From Sphaerochaeta sp. (GTDB lineage Bacteria; Spirochaetota; Spirochaetia; Sphaerochaetales; Sphaerochaetaceae): a DNA stretch of 7,347 nt. How positions within the stretch are numbered: the stretch's first letter is position 1; the number at the start of each line of letters is the position of its first letter. The notes below the pieces were generated by a model. It was not told the origin of the DNA and did not search any database. It saw nothing but the letters and a program-made list of their open reading frames with translations. Location: contig DMAO01000164.1 in NCBI GenBank assembly GCA_003446545.1, forward strand, positions 5,243 to 12,589. Reading direction: 5' to 3'. A program made the position numbers and the translations under genes. Of this stretch, positions 1 to 4,602 are shown in pieces.

Positions 1-663
1 CCTGATCTTGGTCACCAGCGTCTCATCGGGACGCAGGCGCTCTTCATACTTCATGATGGCACGTTTGACAGGCCAGGTGAAGACCATGCTCAACTCGCGC
101 TTGTTACCCTTGGGATCCTCGACGGTGGCAATGTTCTCCCTGACATTGTAGGTACCCTTCTCCTTGATGGCTGTAATTTTCCAGTCAACTTCCGGAAAGG
201 AGAAAGGAAGCATGATCTCATGGGTAAACAGCCCTTCTGGTACCGTACCAAAGGTGTCGGCAGGCCTGAGTACATCACCTAGCTTAGCTGAGGGGGTAAA
301 CTCCCAGTCCTGGTTGGGGATGGGATCGAGGTAGACACCCCTTTGCAGGAAGAAGCCGCATTGTTCGGCCAGTTTGGGCAGGGGGTTCTGCAGACCATCA
401 TAAATCTGTTGCAACAGCCCCGGCCCCAACTCGACGCTCAGCATCTCGTTTGAAAACTCAACGGGGTCGCCCACGCTGATACCTTCTGTCATCTCAAAAA
501 CCTGCAATGATGCAACATTCTTGTTGATCTTGATGACTTCGCCCTTGAGCTTGATATCCCCTAGACGGATGTACCCAACTTCATTCTTTGAAATGGCGCT
601 GTCAAACTCTACAGAAACCATATTGCCATTGACGCCAATTACACGTCCACTTGTATTTGCCAT
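1..663 (-). CDS. atpA: V-type ATP synthase catalytic subunit A, N-terminal 221 residues (cut by window edge)
   Basis: This is the catalytic A subunit of the V/A-type rotary ATPase, which binds nucleotide in the soluble A3B3 head at the cytoplasmic membrane. From the ATG at 661-663 the frame is open to the window edge. It begins MANTSGRVIGVNGNMVSVEF, the small N-terminal beta-barrel (about residues 1-70). The bulge domain special to A subunits follows, with GVYLDPIP at 109-116, WEFTPSAKLGD at 120-130, LFTHEIMLPF at 145-154 and FTWPVKRA at 195-202. The sequence ends at about RPDETLVTKIR, just before the expected Walker A loop, so catalytic residues are not visible. GGAG at 670-673 gives good SD spacing to this start. 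It is the third gene of a minus-strand operon, 11 bp after the DUF2764 gene. The family is certain; only part of the gene is present. Confidence 0.95.
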   Translation of the reverse strand, partial: MANTSGRVIGVNGNMVSVEFDSAISKNEVGYIRLGDIKLKGEVIKINKNVASLQVFEMTEGISVGDPVEFSNEMLSVELGPGLLQQIYDGLQNPLPKLAEQCGFFLQRGVYLDPIPNQDWEFTPSAKLGDVLRPADTFGTVPEGLFTHEIMLPFSFPEVDWKITAIKEKGTYNVRENIATVEDPKGNKRELSMVFTWPVKRAIMKYEERLRPDETLVTKIR

Positions 664-674
664 ATCCAACTCCA

Positions 675-1208
675 CTACGTATTTGCTATTTCAGACTGTA
701 AATTGGAGAAAAGGCGCTTGAATTCAGCATTGCCCTCCTCCTTGGTAAAAAGACTCTTGCGCTTGAGAAGCTGTAGCTTTACAGCATACGAGAGCAACGC
801 CTCCACATCGAAGTAGTGCAAGGCTGCTATCTCATCAAGATACTTCCATTTGAGGGAGAGCAAGGAGAGTTCTGCATCCAGGGCGTTCTCATTCGAGATG
901 GCCTGGCGAACAGCCTCACCTATACGCCCTTCCTTTTCCCCATCATTGTGGTATTTAGGTGAGGAAAGACCGAGCTTCTTGCTCCGTTGGTCATTCAACT
1001 CCCTTTTTACCATGGAAGCAAACTGTTGCCACTTCTTGAGAAAAGGGTGGGAAGAGCTTCTGCCTGATAGGGCAGATACGATTGTCTGGTAATCATGGGC
1101 ACTGACCTGACTCTTGCATTGCTCGAGGAAGGATGCCGAATCAAACGGGCACTGACCATCGTAGCGCAGTAGGGGCAGTGTCGCAACCAGATAGTAATAG
1201 GAAGCCAT
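675..1208 (-). CDS. DUF2764 family protein of the V-ATPase operon
   Basis: This 177-residue soluble protein belongs, as far as I recognise it, to DUF2764, a family found between subunits E and A in V-ATPase operons of spirochaetes, Bacteroidetes and Chlamydia. It opens with MASYYYLVATLPLL, typical of the family. The middle is charged and helical, and a segment at about 131-154 (YFDVEALLSYAVKL, then LLKRKSLF) recalls the F-x-E-x-LL-x-Y-x-x-K-x(n)-R pattern near the C-terminus of V-ATPase subunit C/d. There is no signal peptide or membrane segment. It starts 9 bp after the atpE stop and ends 11 bp before atpA, so it is co-translated with the ATPase. I infer that it is a structural or assembly subunit, possibly standing in for the central-stalk socket subunit C. 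That role is a hypothesis; the operon membership is clear. Confidence 0.88.
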   Translation of the reverse strand: MASYYYLVATLPLLRYDGQCPFDSASFLEQCKSQVSAHDYQTIVSALSGRSSSHPFLKKWQQFASMVKRELNDQRSKKLGLSSPKYHNDGEKEGRIGEAVRQAISNENALDAELSLLSLKWKYLDEIAALHYFDVEALLSYAVKLQLLKRKSLFTKEEGNAEFKRLFSNLQSEIANT

Positions 1209-1213
1209 CTCTG

Positions 1214-1220
1214 CTCCTTA
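1214..1220 (-). promoter_or_regulatory. Ribosome binding site overlapping the atpE stop codon
   Basis: On the minus strand TAAGGAG is both the TAA stop of atpE and a near-perfect Shine-Dalgarno sequence for the DUF2764 gene, 5 nt before its ATG at 1206-1208. The same pattern recurs at the next junction: GGAG at 670-673 lies 1 nt past the DUF2764 stop and 6 nt before atpA. Terminating ribosomes therefore uncover or feed the next start, which points to translational coupling along the operon. Confidence 0.8.
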
Positions 1221-1820
1221 CTTCGCTTGCGCGAAGACAATCTCTGCAATGGATGAAGAAAGAAACGGTCTCATGAGGTTAGCAGTCTCTTCTGCACTGA
1301 AGTCATAAAAACCAGAGCCGTCTTTTTCAGCAATGCGGAAACCGTTCTGAACTGAATCAACAGCCTTTATCTCCAAACCACCCTTGATCTTCTCACTGAG
1401 TTCACTCTTTAGGGAAGAGGCAAGCTTCTTGAAATCCTTCTCGTTGAGCTGGATTTCTGTTTTCGTACTCTCAGAAAGTTCTTTGACAACAGAAGTGACC
1501 AGAACAACCAAGGCTTCTGAACTGAAGGCTTTCTCAAGCTTTTCCACGAGCAGAGTATCAAGTTGTTTCTGAATAGCCTTCTTCAAGGAGAGCTGTACAT
1601 CCCTACTTGCCTGTTGAAGGCTTGCACGGGCACTCTGGTCACGTACATCAATCTCTTTCTGTGCATCTTCAATGAGTTGGGAGGCACGTTTGCGCCCCTG
1701 AGAGACTATGTCGTCAGCCTGGGCTTTGGCATCAGAAATAATCTGTGCCGCCTCTTTCTGGGCCACTTCAATGCCATCCTTGCGGATGGAAGCAACCAAA
1801 TCCTGAATTTGTTGAGCCAT
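1218..1820 (-). CDS. atpE: V-type ATP synthase subunit E (peripheral stalk)
   Basis: Subunit E forms, with a G/H-type subunit, the peripheral stalk holding the A3B3 head to the membrane stator. The product has 200 residues, usual for the family. Residues 1-95 are a long Ala/Gln/Lys/Glu-rich coiled-coil helix (for example EAAQIISDAKAQADDIVSQG at 23-42). The C-terminal globular part has GGLEIKAV at 147-154, NGFRIAE at 159-165 and FYDFSAEE at 171-178, typical of the E-subunit C-terminal domain that caps the A/B head. The frame is open upstream to 1943, but the ATG at 1818-1820 (MAQQIQDLV) is chosen because GGTAGG lies just before it and the extension is hydrophobic and unlike the family. It is the first gene of the operon, with a promoter at 1849-1877. 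The symbol follows V-type naming and is not the F-type c subunit. Confidence 0.93.
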   Translation of the reverse strand: MAQQIQDLVASIRKDGIEVAQKEAAQIISDAKAQADDIVSQGRKRASQLIEDAQKEIDVRDQSARASLQQASRDVQLSLKKAIQKQLDTLLVEKLEKAFSSEALVVLVTSVVKELSESTKTEIQLNEKDFKKLASSLKSELSEKIKGGLEIKAVDSVQNGFRIAEKDGSGFYDFSAEETANLMRPFLSSSIAEIVFAQAK

Positions 1821-1848
1821 CTGAATTCCTACCTTGTAATAATGCAAT

Positions 1849-1877
1849 ATGATAAAGGATTCCTCACAATTAAGCAA
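1849..1877 (-). promoter_or_regulatory. Predicted sigma-70-type promoter of the V-ATPase operon
   Basis: Reading the minus strand, TTGCTT (1872-1877) and TATCAT (1849-1854) are separated by exactly 17 bp. Transcription would start near 1842, giving a leader of about 22 nt before the atpE ATG, long enough to include the AAGGTAGG ribosome binding site. The -10 matches consensus at five of six bases and the -35 at three of six. The same TTGCTT with a 17-bp spacer occurs in the predicted promoter at 4539-4567, which strengthens both calls. Prediction from sequence only. Confidence 0.5.
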
Positions 1878-1961
1878 CAAACGAAAAATCCCGGTACATG
1901 CGAAAAACACCCAAAGTATTAGTGTTTGAGAGAAAAAAAGCAAGGGCTAACCAGTATTCTT

Positions 1962-1977
1962 GTTCTGTGTACAGAAC
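1962..1977. promoter_or_regulatory. Palindromic operator candidate, GTTCTGT-gt-ACAGAAC
   Basis: Two perfect 7-bp inverted half-sites separated by 2 bp form a 16-bp dyad. It covers the predicted -35 box (1968-1973) of the rightward promoter for the GIY-YIG-like gene. No T-tract follows, so it is not a terminator; the size suits a dimeric helix-turn-helix repressor. The regulator is unknown and nothing in the window encodes an obvious one. Confidence 0.45.
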
Positions 1978-1996
1978 CCGTCATTTTTACTATAGT
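1968..1996 (+). promoter_or_regulatory. Predicted rightward promoter for the 2005-2805 gene pair
   Basis: TGTACA (1968-1973) and TATAGT (1991-1996) are spaced by 17 bp. The -10 matches consensus at five of six bases and the -35 at four of six. The -10 sits in a second perfect palindrome, TTACTATAGTAA (1987-1998). The start of transcription would be near 2003, almost on the first ATG at 2005, so the message would be leaderless or would use the in-frame ATG at 2038. Confidence 0.45.
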
Positions 1997-2004
1997 AACC
2001 AGAT

Positions 2005-2313
2005 ATGAAAGATTCGCACTTATTCAGTTCCCAAAGCATGAGGGGAATTATCCGTATTTATAACCTACAGACAGAGAAGACGCTTTTGATTACGAGTGAA
2101 AACCTTTCCCAAGACATCCAAAAGATTCGTTTCGACCTTGACCTGGGAAACTTTTCCAACAGGGAACTCCAGAACGAATATGAAGAGCAAGGTCTGGAAA
2201 TCTACACAATTGAAGCCCTGCTCATTGCAGAAAAGAAAGAAAATCTCAACAGCCTCCTCCGACAAGGGAAAGAAAAACTTGAGGAACTTGATGTTCCCTT
2301 CTACGAACATTGA
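2005..2313 (+). CDS. Small degenerate GIY-YIG nuclease-fold protein
   Basis: This protein has 102 residues from the ATG at 2005, or 91 from the in-frame ATG at 2038 (MRGIIRIYN); neither has a good SD. It aligns by eye with the other GIY-YIG-like protein in this window (4110-4493). In both, a short N-terminal beta-hairpin is followed by F-x-L-x-x-G-x-x-x-N-x-x-ELQ and a region ending in E-x-L. The canonical motifs are eroded: GII (residues 14-16) stands where GIY is expected and LLI (27-29) where YIG is expected, so nuclease activity is doubtful. The C-terminal third is charged and helical (KKENLNSLL, GKEKLEELD). It is followed after 45 bp by an unknown gene on the same strand and preceded by a palindrome-overlapped promoter. 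The fold assignment is an inference from motif spacing. The coding call is supported by amino-acid composition and the paralogue match. Confidence 0.72.
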   Translation: MKDSHLFSSQSMRGIIRIYNLQTEKTLLITSENLSQDIQKIRFDLDLGNFSNRELQNEYEEQGLEIYTIEALLIAEKKENLNSLLRQGKEKLEELDVPFYEH

Positions 2314-2323
2314 AGCAAACCCT

Positions 2324-2335
2324 AACAGTACTGTT
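2324..2335. repeat. 12-bp perfect palindrome AACAGTACTGTT
   Basis: This perfect dyad lies in the 45-bp gap between the two plus-strand genes, 10 bp after the first stop. It is followed directly by C-T, so that TGTTCT (2332-2337) repeats the hexamer at 1961-1966 in the upstream operator candidate. It could be a second binding site for the same regulator or chance; there is no T-tract for a terminator. Confidence 0.3.
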
Positions 2336-2336
2336 C

Positions 2337-2357
2337 TCTATCCACATGGAGGATAGA
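2337..2357 (+). promoter_or_regulatory. Hairpin sequestering the ribosome binding site of the 2359 gene
   Basis: TCTATCC (2337-2343) pairs with GGATAGA (2351-2357) around a 7-nt loop, ending 1 nt before the ATG at 2359. The Shine-Dalgarno GGAGG (2348-2352) lies in the loop and the first two stem pairs. The stem would limit ribosome access unless opened by translation of the upstream gene, a protein or a temperature change. Confidence 0.4.
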
Positions 2358-2358
2358 A

Positions 2359-2805
2359 ATGTACTACAGGATGCAATTTTCCAGTGAACAAGTTATCTAC
2401 ACGACATGGGTGAAAGCCAAGCAGTTGCTCTTGCGAGTCTATCTGAACATAGAAGCACAAGGGGGTACTATCCTAGACTACACCTTGATTCCCACCCTAC
2501 TGGACCTGCTCATCTACCTACCAAAAGGAAAGCCCCAGTTCAGTTTTCTGGAACAGCACTGTACCTTGGAATCCATTGCCCACACCAAGGATCTCCTCCA
2601 TCACTACAAAAACATCAGTGGGCGACTCCCCCTTTCTGGGAAGAACTACCCCCTGTGCGGAACCTATGAGGCCTACCATGGCAGCAACTGCCTCAGTTCC
2701 TTGGGTAAGATGGGCCCCTTTCCCCAGGACCTGAGCATACAGACAATCCTGCAAGAAAAAAGCTCCCCATCGGGGAGCCGTGAGATTCGTGCATGCCAGA
2801 TTTAG
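2359..2805 (+). CDS. Hypothetical protein, 148 residues, unrecognised
   Basis: I do not recognise this protein. The start is supported by a strong SD, GGAGG, 6 nt before the ATG. It is a soluble mixed sequence with no signal peptide or clear membrane helix; visible stretches are [18 protein letters not shown] (residues 13-30), [17 protein letters not shown] (42-58) and [20 protein letters not shown] (69-88). It has four cysteines, one near the C-terminus. The last 14 or so residues are read through the hairpin that terminates the convergent udp transcript, and its TAG stop overlaps the udp stop by 2 bp. The natural protein may therefore have been shorter, with a tail added by stop loss. It probably shares a transcript with the GIY-YIG-like gene 45 bp upstream. 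Other-frame and opposite-strand ORFs here lack an SD and look like shadows. Confidence is moderate that it is a gene at all. Confidence 0.55.
   Translation: MYYRMQFSSEQVIYTTWVKAKQLLLRVYLNIEAQGGTILDYTLIPTLLDLLIYLPKGKPQFSFLEQHCTLESIAHTKDLLHHYKNISGRLPLSGKNYPLCGTYEAYHGSNCLSSLGKMGPFPQDLSIQTILQEKSSPSGSREIRACQI
2754..2778 (-). terminator. Rho-independent terminator of udp
   Basis: On the minus strand GCTCCCC-GAT-GGGGAGC is a perfect 7-bp GC-rich stem with a 3-nt loop, followed at once by TTTTTT and CTT. It begins 24 nt after the udp stop. The plus-strand reading has no U-tract, so it acts in one direction. It lies inside the 3' end of the convergent hypothetical gene. Confidence 0.9.
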
Positions 2806-3587
2806 GTGCTCTTTGCCCTATCTTTAAGGATAAGGTTCCGAATTCCCTCAACGGCCACCTTGATGGCAGAATCAGTATCGTGGAACTTGGGGTTTTCCAT
2901 ACCCAACAGCTCCCGCTCCTGGTTACCAACCACGAAGAAGGCACTGCCACAACGCACCCCCAGCTTGGAGGCAACAACAAACAGAGCGGCACTTTCCATC
3001 TCGCTGGCAAGCACACCCAGACGTTTCCAGGCCTCCCACTTGTTGATAAGGTCATAGGAGACAGGCATCTCTGAGGGTGAATGCTGACCATAGAAGGAGT
3101 CCTTGCACTGCACAACCCCGGCATGGCTCCTATTGCCTAAGCGGGAAGCAGCATCCATAAGGGCTGTGACAACCTCAAAGTTGGCAACGGCAGGGAACTC
3201 GATAGGAGCGTACTCCCGGCTTGTGCCCTCCATCCTGACAGCTCCGGTGGCAATGACCACATCGGATCCCATAACATCAAGGGCAATACCACCACAGGTG
3301 CCCATGCGAATAAAGGTATCGCTGCCACACTTGAAGAGCTCCTCCATTGCAATGGAGGCCGAAGGGCCTCCAATGCCGGTGGAGGTTACCGAAACCTTCT
3401 CCCCCTCAAGGGTACCGGTATAGGTAACAAACTCACGGCTATCGGCAACCAGACGTGCATCATCGAGATATTTTGCAATCAAGGGGACGCGCTTGGGATC
3501 GCCGGGGAGGATGACATACCTACCGACATCACCTTCCTTTATATGCAGATGGTATTGGACACCAGTTCCATTCATGTAATCAGACAT
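2802..3587 (-). CDS. udp: Uridine phosphorylase (PNP/UDP family 1)
   Basis: The enzyme cleaves uridine with phosphate to uracil and ribose 1-phosphate in pyrimidine salvage. It has 261 residues, close to E. coli Udp (253). Visible family motifs are the phosphate loop GDPKR (Gly29, Asp30, Arg33), SREF with Arg51 (contributed across the dimer), STGIGGPS at 69-76, IRMGTCGG with Arg94 and Thr97, and the ribose-binding EMES at 196-199. These correspond to E. coli Gly26, Asp27, Arg30, Arg48, Arg91, Thr94 and Glu196-Glu198. FYGQHSP (165-171) keeps a Gln like E. coli Gln166, but the Arg expected two residues later is absent, so exact base preference is less certain. The ATG at 3585-3587 has AAGGAG upstream; the frame is open to 3626, but the extra residues have no SD. 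It lies 79 bp downstream of the DUF6530-like gene, with no clear promoter between. Confidence 0.9.
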   Translation of the reverse strand: MSDYMNGTGVQYHLHIKEGDVGRYVILPGDPKRVPLIAKYLDDARLVADSREFVTYTGTLEGEKVSVTSTGIGGPSASIAMEELFKCGSDTFIRMGTCGGIALDVMGSDVVIATGAVRMEGTSREYAPIEFPAVANFEVVTALMDAASRLGNRSHAGVVQCKDSFYGQHSPSEMPVSYDLINKWEAWKRLGVLASEMESAALFVVASKLGVRCGSAFFVVGNQERELLGMENPKFHDTDSAIKVAVEGIRNLILKDRAKST

Positions 3588-3666
3588 TCGTAACTCCTTA
3601 TATAAAAAGCGTATCATGTCTAGCACAAGTTAGCAAGAAAACGCCACATCAAGCAGATAATTCCTC

Positions 3667-4146
3667 TCAATATCCCATATCCTTAAGCAAGGAAGAGAGA
3701 ACCCTGAAACGTTCACCCAGAAGCTCCCCATCCTTGCCCATGGCATCGGCGAGCAGGCGGATATCGGTGTCGATAAGGGGATTGTTTGTACAGACCTCAA
3801 CGGTCATCGCGTCCCCCTGTATCCCAATCCTATCAATCTGTGGGTTTTGCGGATCATAATACTTGGGGAAGCGATATGCATCCTGGAAGTATAGGCTGGT
3901 CCTGCACAGCAGTATTGCAAGATCGAGAACCCTGTTCAAAGGAAGTTCCTCACTCTGTCGAGACCACTTCTCCCCTGTATGACGCCAGACCTTTGCAGAA
4001 GCCTCAACGCTTCCACGGTCATTCCATTGGGCCAACCCTATGGACAGGCCCTTCGCATCCGAGTCGTAGGCTCTCTTGCCATCGACTTCGCCGTAGTTCT
4101 CAACGACAATCACTGGCTTGTGTTTGAGTGTTGTGGGTATTTCCAT
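3667..4146 (-). CDS. DUF6530-like conserved protein
   Basis: This 159-residue soluble protein has no signal peptide or membrane helix. I recognise the style of a conserved family of unknown function, to my memory DUF6530. The N-terminal MEIPTTLKHKPVIVVENY is family-like, as are WNDRGSVEASAKVWRHTGEK (41-60), WSRQSEELPLNRVLDLAI (61-78), YRFPKYYDPQNP (91-102), IGIQGDAMTVEVCTNNP (107-123) and the end GERFRVLSSLLKDMGY. No catalytic motif of a known enzyme class is evident. The ATG at 4144-4146 is supported by AAAGGAG 9 nt upstream. It begins inside the preceding GIY-YIG-like gene (37-nt overlap), so the two are translated from one message. udp follows after 79 bp without a visible terminator and may share the transcript. 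The gene is real with high confidence; the family number is from memory and function is unknown. Confidence 0.85.
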   Translation of the reverse strand: MEIPTTLKHKPVIVVENYGEVDGKRAYDSDAKGLSIGLAQWNDRGSVEASAKVWRHTGEKWSRQSEELPLNRVLDLAILLCRTSLYFQDAYRFPKYYDPQNPQIDRIGIQGDAMTVEVCTNNPLIDTDIRLLADAMGKDGELLGERFRVLSSLLKDMGY

Positions 4147-4493
4147 ACATGTATCTCCTTTGCATCTGGAAATTTCTCCAGATACAGTGCGGTAAGGATA
4201 GAGAGATCATCCTTGTAATCCTTAGTTTGATCATCCTTGTCATAGGGGAGCTCCTCAAGTACAGAAAAGCTGAAATGCTCACTCCCATGAGTATTGTACA
4301 GTTGTTGCAGCTCGATAACGTTTTCCAAGCTCCCCACTGAGAGTCTGAACAGCAAGGAATTCTTTGCACTCTGCAGATTGGTTGCCCAACCGATAAACAG
4401 ATCATCAGTTGCTGTACAGCGAAGGGCAAAACATCCCATCGGAGGTTTGCTATCGTTGTACTGTTGTCTCAGTCTCTTCTTATCAAGAGTCAT
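4110..4493 (-). CDS. GIY-YIG nuclease-like protein, degenerate motifs
   Basis: This 127-residue protein resembles the small stand-alone GIY-YIG family proteins common in Firmicutes and spirochaetes, often mislabelled LuxR. A basic N-terminal helix (LDKKRLRQQY) is followed by MGCFALR (19-25, where GIY is expected) and LFIG (32-35, where YIG is expected). Next come FRLSVGSLENVIELQQLY (49-66), FSFSVLEEL (74-82) and DYKDDLSILTALYLEKF (92-108). The GIY tyrosine is lost and no clear catalytic Arg/Glu pair is visible, so an active nuclease is doubtful. The ATG at 4491-4493 is preferred because GGGGAGG precedes it, with a short 3-4 nt spacing; an in-frame ATG at 4505 would add four residues but has no SD. 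Its 3' end overlaps the DUF6530-like gene by 37 nt. Upstream lie a repeat-rich operator candidate and a promoter. Confidence 0.82.
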   Translation of the reverse strand: MTLDKKRLRQQYNDSKPPMGCFALRCTATDDLFIGWATNLQSAKNSLLFRLSVGSLENVIELQQLYNTHGSEHFSFSVLEELPYDKDDQTKDYKDDLSILTALYLEKFPDAKEIHVWKYPQHSNTSQ

Positions 4494-4510
4494 GTGCCTC
4501 CCCATTTACA

Positions 4511-4539
4511 AAATTAGTAAATAACTAATTTAGTAAATA
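4511..4539. repeat. AT-rich direct and inverted repeats, operator candidate
   Basis: AAATTAGT (4511-4518) and ACTAATTT (4524-4531) form a perfect 8-bp inverted repeat with a 5-bp spacer. TTAGTAAATA also occurs twice as a direct repeat (4514-4523 and 4530-4539), 16 bp apart, and TTTAC at 4505-4509 adds a third inverted half-site. The block sits between the predicted -10 and the start of the GIY-YIG-like gene, the usual place for a repressor site. The regulator is unknown. Confidence 0.5.
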
Positions 4540-4567
4540 TCATAAAAGCAAAAAAAAATAAAAGCAA
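4539..4567 (-). promoter_or_regulatory. Predicted promoter of the GIY-YIG / DUF6530 operon
   Basis: On the minus strand TTGCTT (4562-4567) and TATGAT (4539-4544) are spaced by 17 bp. The -10 matches consensus at five of six bases. The -35 box lies inside the 3' arm and T-tract start of the mutS2 terminator, so one stretch ends one transcript and starts the next. The start would be near 4532, inside the repeat block, leaving a leader of about 40 nt. Confidence 0.5.
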
Positions 4568-4583
4568 GGGCCAAAGCCCCTGC
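4547..4583 (-). terminator. Rho-independent terminator of rsgA-mutS2
   Basis: On the minus strand GCAGGGGC-TTTG-GCCCTTGC forms an 8-bp stem with one G-U pair and a 4-nt loop. It is followed by TTTTATTTTTTTTT. It lies 19 nt after the mutS2 stop. Confidence 0.88.
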
Positions 4584-4602
4584 CACAGTGTCGGATTCGT
4601 TT

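Noticed and set aside
1905..1927. AAACAC...GTGTTT stem on the minus strand followed by Ts, resembling a terminator.
   Set aside because: Only 6 bp, AT-rich, with an 11-nt loop, and no minus-strand transcript is expected to need ending there because udp already has a strong terminator.
1821..1943. Open N-terminal extension of the atpE frame (41 residues, hydrophobic start).
   Set aside because: It would read through the predicted promoter, has no SD and gives an E subunit longer than usual; the ATG at 1820 has GGTAGG and a family-like N-terminus.
2406..2669. Plus-strand 87-residue ORF in another frame.
   Set aside because: It has no SD, low-complexity Pro/His/Ser composition, and lies wholly inside the better-supported 2359 gene.
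2518..2754. Minus-strand 78-residue ORF opposite the hypothetical gene.
   Set aside because: No ribosome binding site and no recognisable domain, and it ends downstream of the udp terminator; it looks like an antisense shadow.
3588..3626. Upstream extension of udp by 13 residues to an ATG at 3626.
   Set aside because: There is no SD at that ATG, while AAGGAG lies just before the ATG at 3587 and the protein then matches Udp N-termini.
3588..3666. Separate promoter for udp in the 79-bp gap, for example GATACG or TATATA with TTGTGC.
   Set aside because: Box matches are poor, and the TATATA option would start transcription on the SD itself; not strong enough to annotate.
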